Source: Cheilinus undulatus
Taxonomy: Eukaryota; Chordata; Actinopteri; Labriformes; Labridae
Length of the DNA stretch: 64,000 nucleotides
Direction: 5' to 3'
Assembly (NCBI RefSeq): GCF_018320785.1
Contig: NC_054875.1
Span: forward strand, 4,767,632 to 4,831,631
Part shown: positions 9,752 to 22,495 of the stretch, piece by piece
Position numbering within the stretch: position 1 is the first letter of the stretch
How the letters are laid out: each line of letters opens with the position of its first letter
Made by a program: the position numbers and the translations under genes
Notes under the pieces: model-generated
Seen by the model: the letters and a program-made list of their open reading frames with translations, nothing else
What the model was told of the DNA's origin: nothing
Database searches by the model: none

Positions 9752-12700
9752 TATATTGGACAGTGTGTGGATATATCCGCCCCAAAAACATTGGTAAAAG
9801 ATGTTTAATAAAACAAACTAAGCAACAAATCTCTGTGGGCTTGCTCAAGGATATGCTCACCTAATCAAAATTTGATTTTTTTGCTGTTGGGATTGGAAAG
9901 ATGTACACAGTTCCCTTTGCAATCAGGTGCCAATATTCAGTTCTTCTAGGAACCCATCCCAAGTCTGGTCCAAACTCATCATTTGAGGAGAAGGTGGTGG
10001 CTACAGGCCTGGTTTACTTACACTGCAAGCTTGTAAACAATGATGACAGGTAAAGAGATTAGCTTGGATGTAACTATAGCAGCAGTGTCAGAACTGGACA
10101 ACACTGAAAGAACCACATTGAAACTGCATGCTTTTGCTGTTCTCCCAACCAGTTTTACTGACCTGCTCCACTGACTGTAAACAACCAAAGCTGCCTGTAA
10201 AGCTCACACTCCGACGGCATCATTTGCTTCTCTGATTAGCCCCCAATGGATGCAATAGACAGTATGTTTGTTCAGCCTCCCTCTGAGATTTTACTGAAAT
10301 ATTTCCAAACACTATCTATGTGGTGTTGAGCAGATAGATATGTCAAACAGTCCATCTTGCATGCCAGGTTATTGGATTTGCATCCAGAAAGTGAGGGAAC
10401 AAGATTATTGTATCACCTTTAAGCTTTAGGATAACTTATTTAGAGTTTCAGAATTCTATTTGTTTTTCTTATTCTATTTCTTTTGAGTGCATTGTTAAAT
10501 TCTCATTGCAATGCATGTATAGTGTCTTATGTTAAAGGGTTAAAAGGTTCAATTCAAAATAAAGATAATTGATAGTGCACACTTTGACATTCAAGCATAT
10601 GCCGAAACTGCCAGCAGATACGGCCTGCACAATCAGCAAAAGTGACTCCTCTGGTATGCAGTTAATCACTCACTAGCTGAAGGTAAACCTGGCAGACCTT
10701 AAAGCATATGATGTAGGTGGAACGAGTGATACACGTTATGATTGGAGGAGAATGAGAGGGAGTGAAAAATCTTCTGCACTTAAATCAGATAAAGTAAAAG
10801 GAGTGGTTTTACCTCGAGGAGGTTTTCATTCTTTTCTGACAGAGCAGGTCCATCAACTGCCTCAGGACACCAAGCCTTTATCGAGTGGTGGGGCGGAGAA
10901 AGTGACTCTTATAATAAATCAGTCTGCCATCACATTTTGAAAGACTTTGACAAGACACATGCCAAAGCAAAAGTTGACAGGTGTAAATCAGAACTAATGA
11001 GAGAAGGCCAAATCTGGCCGTCTTGGCCCTTTTTCCCACTTCAAGTGGTGCCCTTGAACTGGTGATGTACCAGTATAATGGAACTCCAAGGGTGCTGGTC
11101 CAATATTTACCTAGGAAATGGCATACAGCACTCTCTTTTTCAATCCTAAATTACATACAAAAGATGGTGCACAAACAACTCTTTTCAAATGTCCATTTTT
11201 TAGAAAATTAAACTGCCATCATGATTAACTTTTCTTTTACTGAAACCCTTAAAATGCAATTATTTCCAAGATTATTAAGATTTTGCCTTTACTGGATAGG
11301 ACAGCTTAAGAGAGACAGAAAATACAGGGAGACATGCAACCAAACCTACAGAGACCAGGAATAGATTCAGCACTAAGGACTACGGCCCCCAACTCATGGG
11401 CGCCTGCTATACCAACAAGGCTAAATCGGCACTCAGCAAAGGCCAATTTGTGACAAGAAAATCAAGCCAAGGGCCAAGGTACCTTTGGGTTTTCCTCCAG
11501 TGCCAGGCCTGGAATGGTTAATCGGGAGAATCTGAAGAATTCCTGGTGGGCCGAGCTGGTTTAAGGGACATTGTGCAGCGACAAAAAAGAGATCATGCAG
11601 GTTGCACCTGCGAGGAGTGGGCACAAGCACTCTCTCTCCCTGACACAGAGAGACCTCATGACCAGGTTGGGAAATGCAGAAGATATTTTGCATCACTGTG
11701 TCTGTCTGACTGGAAACACAGCAAATTAATGTGGTTGCAGAACTAGAAGTTGGCATGAAAACCACACTGTCGACTAGTGTTAAGGGTTAAGGGTTGACAG
11801 ATACGTCAATCATACATTTTCCCATTTTGTTGCGACATGGTTTAACATTTTTACTTGGTGGAGAAAGCTCAGTTCAAAAGATGTTCCCTGGATTAGGGAA
11901 CCAGCATGCTTTGACTTTACAGGGAGCGCATAGCTAGAAACCCCCATATGGATAGATGCATTTATGACAATGCACACTGAGTATGATAAAATTCATTCAA
12001 AAGCAATTAATCCATAGTAGCGTGACTCTCAATTTGAGGGTGTAACAAGCTTTATGCTATAAAGGAGGAGGCTGGGGTGGAGGAGGTTAAGCTTAGTGCA
12101 TTAGCATTAATGCAAGCAGGGATTAGTGAGAAGTACGTCATATTTAAAAACACAGCTGTGTTGAGAGAAAGAGCTGTGTTTGGCTGTGGGAGCTGGGAAG
12201 GCGATAATTGGGTTCAGCGGGCCGTCAGCTGATCACAGCTGGGCGTATGACTACTGTGTCCTGCATGATTGCAAAAGTAAAACTGCATTTTAAAGAAACT
12301 ATGAAAAAATAAACAATTTAACCCTTGCTCTGTCAACGTGAGACACAGCACAGAGTAACACTAGCAGCAGGAAACAGAAAGTGATGCCATACACTCCCTG
12401 TACCAGTGCCAACACAGTCTCAGAGCTGATTGGCTGGTAGCTGTGACATCCAACTTGTCAGTTTTGGGCAGGACTTTAAGTAAGACTGTAGAGTTTGAAA
12501 AGAAGCCAAAGGTGAAGGCACACCTTTCAGTGAGTAGCATGCCTTGTAATTAATTAATAAGACCATTATCAGTAGTATAAAATGCCAACACAGATAATGG
12601 GAAAAAAATGCCAAATATCTGCATCATTAATCGAAGAGGCCGTTATCCAGTCTAGTTTGTGTGGAGTGTTGCAGTGCAACACAGACATGCAAAAGTATAA

Positions 12701-12837
12701 ACCAGGCCTTTCTTGGAAGACTTAAATGCTTGTAGCATGTAAATGCCAGAGCCTACGTTCAACCTAGGCTGTTTGAACTAGAATCAATCCAAAGCTTGAT
12801 CCACAACAGTGCAACTAGACTTGGTTGAGGTTCTTGA
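9752..12837. other. No gene recognised
   Basis: No exon-like or RNA-gene signal was found. Open frames near 11.4-11.8 kb overlap on opposite strands and have no family resemblance. Confidence 0.45.
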
Positions 12838-12890
12838 CGACATTTTGCCTCTTCTACAAAAGGCTTCTTCATTTCTCAGAACTGAGGGTC
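12838..12890 (-). repeat. Degenerate hammerhead-like repeat block
   Basis: The minus strand reads ATGAAGAAGCC, a spacer, AGAGGC, then AAAATGTCGTC. This parallels the CTGAAGAAGACC...GTCGAAACGCGTC block at 6574-6611, with the first C of the core and the G and C of GAAAC changed. It is likely a decayed copy of a related dispersed structure, not an active one. Confidence 0.35.
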
Positions 12891-14299
12891 ATGGATAATC
12901 AAGACTTGGATGATTGAGAACCTTCACATAGAATTTGCACATAGTTTGTGTAACCTGCTGCAGGAGTCCCCCAATAAAAAGGAAAACCATTCATGACATG
13001 GTGACACACAGAAGAGAGGAGATATCGTAGGGTCAAGGGATTAAAATTGGAATCCACATGAATGCAGAGTCTATAAACAATATCTGTTCTTTTGCCAACT
13101 CAGGCTCTGAGCTCTGAGGTCAAGGTAGCACTGACAGGTGCTTCAGTTAAAGTCATTTTGCAAAGCAGATGCTCCTTATGCAGATGTTTTGATGTGGAAA
13201 AGGAGGCCTTGGTCAGATTTGAAACTGGGCATCTGCTGGGAGGTCTGCAGCCTCTCAATATTGTGTGTGACCTAACCGCTAGATCACCAGCCCTGAATAT
13301 ACACATCTTTTAGTGGGACAACTTCATTACTTTGTCTTGCTAGTCTTTAAAATGTGAATAACAACCAGTGGAGGGGAGAGAGTGTGATAGCCCAAACCAT
13401 AGCCTTTACCAATGGCTACACCAAAAACCTAACCGATTATGATTATGACCTTAATCGTTATAATCCTCCACAAAGAGAATCATGAAAGACTGACTCAGTT
13501 TACAGTATGGCTATCCGTAAATTCTGCCCTCACTCCTTTTAGACTCTGATGTTGGGAATGAATTTTGTAAAAGCAGAGACAAACAAATGAATCAAGCACT
13601 TCGACCAGGCTCTGCAGAATCTCACCGTCAAACAGGTTATAAAGTTTCTCTACCAGGAGATTAGGCATGAGAATAGAGGTAGTAATTAGGGTTAAGTATG
13701 CTAGGTGCAGAATGATGGGTGAGTTTCCTCTGAGGTGTGGGTGAGGGTGAGGCGAACGTGGAATGGAGTAATGTTTATATGCCTACTTGGCTAAAAAAAG
13801 AACTCTAAGCTATCTGAGCATCAACATGACAGATTTTATCCTATCCAACTGAAACATAATGTCTGCCAACATTAACAAATAGAGGGATAAAGAGGCACAT
13901 AAACAGTGAGTTGCTATGAATGCAATAAATAAGCCATCGCTCTGTAAGTGAAGCTTTGTGACAGATGTTTGAGCAGTCCCTTAAACCACCTTCAACTCGC
14001 TGACCAGGGTGATCTTGATCGGACAAAAGCTTTTCGACCAAATGACGGACCAACCGGATGGGAGCTGTCAGCCCCAGTTATCTCAAGAGACTTTACAAAG
14101 AGGACAAGTCTAGACTGTATTCTTTGGTATATCATCTATAAAGACCCACCATTACTCCACCATGAGCTCATCATTTTGTGCCATCTAGCATAGTTACAGC
14201 AGCAAGGAAACTGCCAACTCTAATCCATTACCAGGTGGAAATCTCAAGCAGAACCAGATTCATGTTGAGCAGCCTTCTGCTGAAGCTGTGTGCAGGTTA
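12891..14299. other. No gene recognised
   Basis: No supported coding, RNA or repeat feature was found in this interval. Confidence 0.45.
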
Positions 14300-15215
14300 G
14301 AAAGGCATGGCAGGAGAGAGATAAGGGGGGCTGTAGAGAGAACAAAAGATGGTGAGGAAGGAAGAGGGAAGAAGAAGATCCAGAACAAGAGGAGAACATG
14401 CAGAAAAAGACTACATAAATGCAGAAAGGCAAAAAAAAGATACATGAAGAAAGAAGAGGAAGGAAAGAGAAGAGTTAGATACAAAAAAAGGAAGAGATGC
14501 AAAAAGAGAGAAGAGGCGGATGCAGAAAAAGAAAAAACAGAGATGCAGAAAAGACAACAAGATGCTGAGAGAGAGCAGAGGGAGTTGCAGAAAGATAGAA
14601 ATGCCAAATTAAGAAAAAGGGAAGATGGAGATGAAGGAAAAGCATAAAGAAAGATTAAGAAAAAATGAGAAAATGTAGAAAAATGAAAGAGAGAAAAGAC
14701 AGAGGAAGCAGAAAGAAGGAGATGCAGAAAAGTGAAGGAGATGGAATAAAAGAGGGGAGGAGGAAATACAGACAGAGATGTGGATGATATAGAACAAGAG
14801 AATAGGCAGACAGAAAAAGAGAAAGGAAGAAAGACAAAAAAAGATGTTACAGGAAGAGAGAAGAGAAAGGTGGAAAGAGTTAGATACAGATAAAGAAGAG
14901 GGGGATGAAAAAAGATGCAGAAAGAGAGAAGAGGAAGATACAGAAAGATCAAGGAACAAGATGCCGTAAGAGATGCAGAAAGGGAAAAAGGAAGATGCAG
15001 TAAAAAAGAGGTCAAAACATAGAAAAGAATAGAATACAGAAAGAGAGAACAGGTGGATGCAGAAAAAAGAGGAGGAAGATGCAGAAAGACAAAAAAGGAA
15101 AACGGGAAGAAAGAAGAGGAAGGTGGAACAAGAAGAGTTAGTTAAAGAAAAGGGGAAATGCAAAATGACAGAAGATGGATGTGCAGGAAGAAAGAAGAAA
15201 AATGAGAAGAAAATG
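14300..15215. repeat. Polypurine minisatellite tract
   Basis: About 0.9 kb of the plus strand is almost only A and G, with irregular repeats of AGATGCAGAAAGAGAGAAGAGG. Long open frames on both strands here (Lys/Glu/Arg-rich on plus, Ser/Phe/Leu-rich on minus, up to 251 codons) follow from the composition and lack of purine-only stops in some frames. Such tracts can form triplex DNA. Confidence 0.85.
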
Positions 15216-15309
15216 AAACGTACTGGAACAGCCGAGTCAAATGTGCTTGCAGGGCTAAACAATTCATTTACAGTAAATATGAGAAAATAACTCTTTTACT
15301 TAAAACAGG

Positions 15310-15555
15310 TTGTAAAGTGGAACAGTGGTTGGTTTTGGTGCCTCACAGCACCAGCCTCTTGGTTCAGATCCCCTGTTGAACAGGTCCTTTCTGAGTAGAG
15401 TTTGCATGTTCTTCCTGGGTGAGAGGGGGCTTTCTCTTTTAGTACTCTGGCTCCGCCCACAGTACAAAGGCATGTTAGGGCTATATGGTGACTCTTAATT
15501 GTCTCTCTCATCCCAAGTGTACCCATGACACCTAATGACTGGATGGATGGACGGA
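15310..15555 (+). repeat. Second copy of the retroposon 3' tail
   Basis: The segment shares GAGTTTGCATGTTCTTCC, a CTCCGCCCACAGTAC block and a terminal CTGGATGGATGGACGG tail with the copy at 6838-7055. It is diverged and non-coding. Confidence 0.6.
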
Positions 15556-16527
15556 TATCTGACTACTCTGACCTAGTAGTCAGTGATGGGATGGGTCCGA
15601 CACAAGGTTTTGGATATGGGCCATCATTGAAACCAATCTGATCAGATACCAGCACTATATTGATGACAGAATTCCTTACTATGAGGATGAGGAATAATTT
15701 ATGTGGAACGCAACAGCACATCTTCTCATAAATATTATATTAATACAAATAAAGCAGAATTATTATTACCATCTGCTCCTGAATATGTGTACCACTTCCA
15801 ATAGCATCTCTTGGCCTTTGCTGTCACAGTGAACCCTTGTTTAGCCACATAGTATGTGTAACGCAGTGACTCCTTTTTATGGATTTTTGTCTGGCTAACA
15901 CTGTGCACACGATGCATTTCCTTGAATCAAGTTGCTGGTGTGTGCTCCACAGAAGCTATTAGCCTGTTCTCTGTAGAACCAGACCATGCTTTAAGATTAG
16001 AGCTCCAGGTATCTGGGGTGAAGCTTACAGCTTTTACTACCGTTGACTCTGTTCCTAACTGTTCTTATTCATAACTAGTGTTCATGCTGAGTCCATCACT
16101 GGGAAATTTCACCCATCTTTTTAATGCCGCCGACAAAGTTAATTACTTTTTTTATTTTTTTTTTTGCCTTCTTTGTTTGCTTAAACTTGTGGTTAAACTG
16201 TCGTGAAACATGAGTCGTGCATAAATTACTTGTCAGAAGCTGTTGGCATAACACGTGTGAAATCCAAACTGCTTGGTCTCTGTTGTTAGGTCTCTGCCGG
16301 CCTGCCACAAAACTCAGGACAGTGACGTAGTACACACATGAAGTGCTGTAAACAAAGAAATTGTTTTAAGTACAAACTGGCTTCAAGGTTCAACCCCAAT
16401 GGATCAGTCCATTGTCTGCAATACCCAATCTTGCTATTTAAATCAGTATCAGACCAATTTCCATTACCAGGATCGAACTGGTGCATCCTTACTTATTTTT
16501 ACTGGAAAAGTGCACAATAATTACATT
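15556..16527. other. No gene; trace of a dispersed repeat near 15570-15670
   Basis: GGATGGGTCCGACACAAGG through ATCAGATACCAGCAC resembles the GGATC/GATACC-rich end of the repeat at 35560-35660. The remainder shows nothing I recognise. Confidence 0.4.
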
Positions 16528-17627
16528 CAGTTGCAAGAAAAAGTATGTGAACCCTTTGAGATTTCTTGGATTTCTGCATAAATTGGTCATCAAATGTGTT
16601 CTGATCTTCATCTAAGTCATGACAATAGACAAACACAGTCTGCTTAAACTAATACCACACAAAAAAATGATATGTTTTCATGTTTTTAGTGAACAAAACA
16701 TGTAAACATTCACAGTGCAGGGTGGAAAAAGTATGTGAACCCCTAGGCTAATGACTTCTCCAAGAGCTAATTGGAGCCAGGGGTCAGCCAACCTGGAGTC
16801 CAATCAATGTGATGAGATTGGATGTGTTGGTTAAAGCTGCCCTGCTCTTTAAAAAATATACACTAGTTTTGAATTTGCTGTTCTCAAGAAGCATTGTCTG
16901 ATGTGAACCATGCCTGGCACAAAAGAGCTCTCAGAAGACCTACGATCAAAAATTGTTGACTTGCATGAAGCTGGAAAGGGTTACAAAAATATCTCTAAAA
17001 GACTAGAGTTCATGGGAGGACACCACGGAGGAAGCCACTGCTGTCCAAAAAAACACTGCTGCACGTTTGAAGTTTGGAAAAGAGCACCTGGATGTTCCAC
17101 AGCACTATCAAGACATTTTGCAAGAAAACTTATGACCATCTGTCCGCCAACTGAAGCTCAACAGAGGATGGGTGATACAACAGGACAACAACCCAAAACA
17201 CAGAAGTAAATCAACAACAGAATGGCTTCAACAGAGGAAAATACGCCTGCTGGAGTGGCCCAGTCAGAGTCCAGACCTCAACCCGATTGAGATGCTGTAG
17301 CATGACCCCAAGAGAGCGATTCACACCAGACATCTCAAGAATATTGCTGACCTGAAACAGTTTTGTAAAGAGGAATGGTCCAAAATTCCTCCTGACCGTT
17401 GTGCAGGTCTGATCTGCAACTACAGGAAATGTTTGGTTGAGGTTATCGCTGCCAGAGGAGGGTCAATGTGAATGTTTGCATGGTTTGTTCAATATAAAAC
17501 ATTAGTTTAAGCAGACTGTGTTTGTCTATTGTTGTGACTTAGATGAAGATCAGAACACATTTTAGGACCAATTTATGCAGAAATCCAAGAAAATCCCAAA
17601 GGGTTCACATACTTTTTCTTGCAACTG
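16528..17627 (+). mobile_element. Internally deleted Tc1-like transposon
   Basis: The ends are CAGTTGCAAGAAAAAGTATG and, inverted, the same sequence with one or two changes; long terminal inverted repeats extend inward. TA flanks the right end (17628-17629); the left flank is now TT. It is the same family as the copy at 37828-39418 but 1,100 bp long because several internal blocks are missing. Confidence 0.8.
16910..17471 (+). pseudogene. Tc1-like transposase, deleted copy
   Basis: The start ATG gives [20 protein letters not shown], the N-terminal DNA-binding region. Sequence then jumps, after KNISKRL, to the block that in the sister copy follows about 230 bases later, so the middle of the DNA-binding domain is lost. 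A second deletion removes the first catalytic Asp region. The later QQDNNPKH and PDLNPIEML motifs remain, with frameshifts and a stop (CTGTAGCAT). It cannot make active transposase but its ends might still be mobilised by a relative. Confidence 0.75.
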
Positions 17628-17629
17628 TA

Positions 17630-20600
17630 TGCTTAATAGCCCAAGAACTGTAGCATGCCATTAAATTCACCTCCACAGTGGAGATCAGTGACAGATAACA
17701 GCCCCCCTTGATCTGCTCATAATGATACTTTGGGTTGAAGGCATCAGGGCTGCACGCCACTGACCTGTGACCAATGACACAACAATACTTGCATGGACCA
17801 TAGAGATGCAAAGACACTAACTTCCACTATTTTCCATCTATTAATATGAAAGTAACAAACTTGGTGGTACATCTTAGTCCATTTGTGATCAGTTGCATCC
17901 TCCTTGAGAATAATGCACAAGCCACCACTGGGAATTTACCCATTTTAGGTTAAATTTAGTCAGGACTAATGTTAAGTATGTTATAGGTATACACTGTAGG
18001 GCTCTGCCTGTACTAAAGTGGTGCTATAAGGTTACCTATTGTCATAAGGTGAAAAGCAACGGACAGACACCTTATTTAAATGTCGGGAGTACAAATGTGA
18101 CCAGTACAACTAAATTACTGGTGTTTTCACATCAGGTACAATTTCTTTCATTTCCTGCCTGGGTACAACGTCTGCCCTTCCCCTCTCCTCTTCTGGTCTG
18201 CTTTTGCATAAGTAAGCATTTTCCGCACCCAAGCGCAGTTGTGTATGCGTGCAGTCTGGTACAGATGTTGTCAGGGCAGTCAGCTCTCACCTACATGTCT
18301 CTTATAAACAGTCCTGGGTGGGTCAATTATGCAATTTCTTGAGGGCTGGTTCGCTGGCTACAACATGTCAGTGTTTTTTAATGGTAGATGCAATATTTTT
18401 AGTTAGGATCAATACTGAATGGCACATGTAATATTACTGTTCGTAGTTTAAGTCTTTGTTTTCTGACATTCAGCTTAAGTCTGCTTAGATAAACACTGGA
18501 CGCCTCTTCCACCCACTCTTTTTTTTTCCTCTTTGCAAGAATCGGTTTTCTAGAGCGAGAAGGCTTTTCTTTAAATGTATGCGATGGTGTGATTGTCCAT
18601 GCAATAAAGAATTTCTTTCTGTTTTCTATTCAGGCTTGTGCTGAGACATTTATTTCCTTTTTTGCTCAGCACCTGCCCCTTTTGGATTGTTTGTGCGTGT
18701 GAAGACTCTCCTTGAACTAATATTGCAAAATTGACATGTTTCTGCAATCGAGTACAAAAAAGAGGGAACTACTCGCAGTGTGAGCTATTCTTTTGGTAAG
18801 AAAAGCATCCGTCACTGTCAGAAAAGCAAATAAATGGATGCTGACACTGTCAGGAGAACAAACAATTGTATGCAAACAGTAAAAAATAAAGAAAAATATA
18901 TTGTATCTTGCTGTTCAAGTTTCATAGTTTGGCTTGCAGGCTCTTACATAATGTTGCTACATTTTGCAGTTACAATTTTAAAACCAAACCAGGTGCACCA
19001 TCAACTACCTTACCAAGAATTTTCTTGTTTAAGCATCAAGACATTTTCATAAAATTGGCAAAAGCCAAGTAACTTGTGCTTCAATTTATAAAAAATAAAA
19101 CTGTCCCCAGCCCCTACAAACTACTTTAATGAAAAGTGCAATATAATCTGACAAAGCACTCAAGTTCAAATAAAGTTAAGTGCAGGTGTTCATACTGTAC
19201 TTTTTAGGACACCACATTAATTACCTTCAGCTATTTCAGGGTGTGACAGAGTGACAGCTTGGAATTACAACTATAAAACACTCCATGCACCAATAAAAAC
19301 AAGAGTTAGGGTTGGGTACCAAACTGTCTACTTTAAAGGCACCTGATTTATATTAGCACCACAGAAAACCAAGATAAAATAAATCCAGTCATGCCACACT
19401 TTTCTGCATGCAGTCAATCAAATAAGAAGACAGAAAGACAGTGTTTCTGCTGCAGGTTGTTGAGGAAGAGAAGGCAGTGGGGTTCACTTTACAAAACTCT
19501 GGAGAAAATGCTTGATGAGGAAATCTTCCAATGAATATAAGGTTGAGCATCATTGAAATATAGGTGGCCAACAGGCAAAACAATGGTAAAAACAAAAGGT
19601 ACCATGGACAGGCTCTGAAACATTAAAAGCAGTGTAGAGACCTTTAAAGGAAGCATAGCTGCACTCTTGACTGAACCCATGCTTCAGGGCAAACCCGCTC
19701 TATAGGGGACGGCGTGTGACTTTGCAGCTGCTGTAGACGAGTATAAAAGCTGTATTGTGAACTTGCAAGTTTCCTCATGCTCTGACAGCACACAGGAGAC
19801 GAGTCCCCTCCGTTCATGCATGTCACTCATACACGCACTCAGTCAGTTTGATAAAAGAATCTGTACTCTGTGCATTCATTTCAAATGTCATGAAGTGTCA
19901 GAGCACATGGATGGAACACGTTCATCACAGCCCTGAGGTGAATTGAGTTATATAAGCCGTATGTTGGTGTAGTCCTGCTGGTTTTCGTACCTGTCATACC
20001 TTTAATGACAGTTTGTACAAGTGCTGATCTGTCTTTTCACTCTCTGTGACACACCTATGAATTGAGCAGAATTAAAATCTTAAGCTGAGTTGTTCTTGTT
20101 GTTTCTGATCTACATTTTGACATTATTGCTTACTGATCACACTGATTAACCTACAGAGAATGAACAGTTTCATTTACAACCCTCTAAAGACTTACAGAGC
20201 TTTTCTGAGCGGTCACCTGTTTTACCTACCTGTTTTTTGGTGGCTGTGTTCCTACAGTGGGTTTGCATTAATGCATGATTTCAGAGGAAAAGCACACCAA
20301 CCACTACCTGCTAATCAGCACACAGACGCCAGACAAACAAGCAACTAGCTGCTAAATACTCTACGATGTTTAGCAGCTAAAACACAGATATTTACAAAAG
20401 GAGCAGGTTCAAGTCCATGGAGGAGCTAAACATCATAAAATATTGGACTATTAGGTTACTGCTGCACGTGCAACTGCACAACTCTCTATTATCCCAACTG
20501 TTTATTTCTTTGTCTTCGTACAGCAGCCTTCATGGAATAGATAATTAACCTTGGAACACATAGCTAAAAACTGTGACTTTGTGTTGATTGGTGACTGCCA

Positions 20601-20868
20601 TTAGCCACATGCAAAGAAACCAGAAATGAGCCAGTGGCCTTGTCAGGGCTTTAAGAGAAACTTGTGATCAAATATCTTAGAAAAACTTGGTAGTTATACA
20701 CCACTAGGCACTGGAAAAGCAATCAGGTCAGGTATGGGATGGCCTTCTCCAATCCTGCACCAGGCCTATGTCCCATCTCTCCTGGTATCCTCCCAGCTGC
20801 ACCCTCTCTGATGCATGAGGTCTCCCTCCGGCATCTGGACCAGCCCACCCAGGCAGGGGGGTGTCTTA
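17630..20868. other. No gene recognised
   Basis: Several open frames of 60-97 codons occur, but none has domain resemblance or plausible splice context. A short inverted repeat, TTAGCAGC with GCTGCTAA, is near 20345-20380. No RNA gene was found. Confidence 0.45.
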
Positions 20869-21680
20869 GGGCACTTTCACATTAGGCCCAGTTGCTTCGA
20901 ACCACGCCGCAGCGCGATTCTTTCCCCCTCCCCTTTCCCCCGCTGGCTGGCTTGCTTTCACACTAGCAACATCGATCCGTGCCCGGGCGCACTTGCATAT
21001 TTACTCAGTCTGAAACAGCAGGTGGTGGTATGCACGTAGCTGGTTTACAACTCCGCAATGGAGGCGAAAGAGGAAGCAGCTACCATGGCAACCACTGGGG
21101 TCATGACCTGAGCGAAGATTGTTTATGTTTTGACCCGGCAAAAAGTCCATCCTGCAGCCATGGATGATTTAAAATCACTTTTAAAGTTGCCAGTAACTTT
21201 GCTCTTCATATCTGTACATCTACGTGCAGCTCTGAGGATGGGCTCACGCTGCACAGATACAGCGGTTATTGAGGTGACAGGAGACTTTTATTGCCTTTGC
21301 ACCTCCTCTCACTGACTCCAACTTGTGTTCATCTGTAAGGTGAGTCACAACAGACTGTTTATTGACTGGATTCTGATGATTTCCGCCCTTTATAGAGGAA
21401 AAACTGGAACAAACTGCTGCGCTGGGGAAAGAAGTTTAGCTTTTACGATTACATCGTAGAGCTGATACGGCGCTCTGTCTCTTATCCGGGCGCGGTCGCA
21501 TTCACATCTCATCTCAACCCAGCCAGAGTCCACTTGAGCCGTGCTCGAGACCACAACCCCAATTGGGCTTGGGCTGGGTGCCCGGGCGCGGTTCGTTTGC
21601 ATTCACACAACCAAAACGAACCAGATTTTGGGCTCAAGTGCACCTGGATCCAGGACCGGGCCCTTAGTGTGAAAGCACCC
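20869..21680. mobile_element. Harbinger-like non-autonomous element
   Basis: TTA lies at 20866-20868 and again at 21681-21683. The ends are GGGCACTTTCACA and, inverted, GGGTGCTTTCACA, continuing as an imperfect, GC-rich inverted repeat. A 3-bp TTA duplication with G-rich ends fits PIF/Harbinger. Length is 812 bp with no clear transposase. A reversed, truncated relative lies at 39648-40017. Confidence 0.7.
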
Positions 21681-21683
21681 TTA

Positions 21684-22493
21684 ACCCCCTATGCCCTTTG
21701 GTACCTGTATGGACTTGATAATGGGTAGGGAACAGGGGAAGTGAACTGTGGAGTGTCATTTGGCTGTGTCCAGATCACTGATCACTGATGATGCTGTAAT
21801 CCTTAAAGAGACTCTAGATGTCTTTGGCTGAAGTAATCAGAATGCACATCTCCTGGGCCAAAACAAAGATCCAGACATTTGGGGATGCAATGGATGCTGC
21901 CACTAAATCTAAGCAGATATTCTCAGCAGGTGTGTGGTCTCCAGTGGTCTGACAGTCAGGCTGAGTTGTCTAGTGTGCTTTTTTCTGCAGTCTCCCACAT
22001 TTTTTTTTTAAATAGTTTAAGATTTGAAAATGGTATAGTATGTGACTAGCCTGACAAGGATGAGGCGTAAGGTAGACCCAGAGCTCACTGAAGTGATTGT
22101 TTATCAAATACAGCTTGGTAATGTCTTGGAATTCCCCAGGATAAACTAAAAACTGTTAGTGGAGATAGGAACATTGGGGTCAACTCACTTCAACTTGGCC
22201 CAGCATCAGGATAAGACAAAGGGAGGAATGGGAGGATAGGTGGATTGTCCAGTTTATAACATTTTTCAAGATTAGAAAGACAGGGAATCATCACCTGAAA
22301 CAAAAACTGATGGTCTCTTAGAAAGAACATTTAAGTTAATTTGAATCTTGTGCACAAGACTCCATCCTAAATACTGCCTATGGTTTATTCCTGCTGACAC
22401 AAAAAGGGCACAATGTGTTGGATTTAGTTCAACCAAACACGGTTTTGCTGATTAAGAGGTGAACTGGAGAAAGCTCCACTTGTCACATACTTG
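21684..22493. other. No gene recognised
   Basis: No supported feature was found between the Harbinger-like and Tc1-like elements. Confidence 0.45.
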
Positions 22494-22495
22494 TA

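Noticed and set aside
14260..15262. Open frames up to 251 codons on both strands
   Set aside because: They lie in a polypurine tract; composition is Ser/Phe/Leu or Lys/Glu/Arg only, with no domain, splice or codon pattern.
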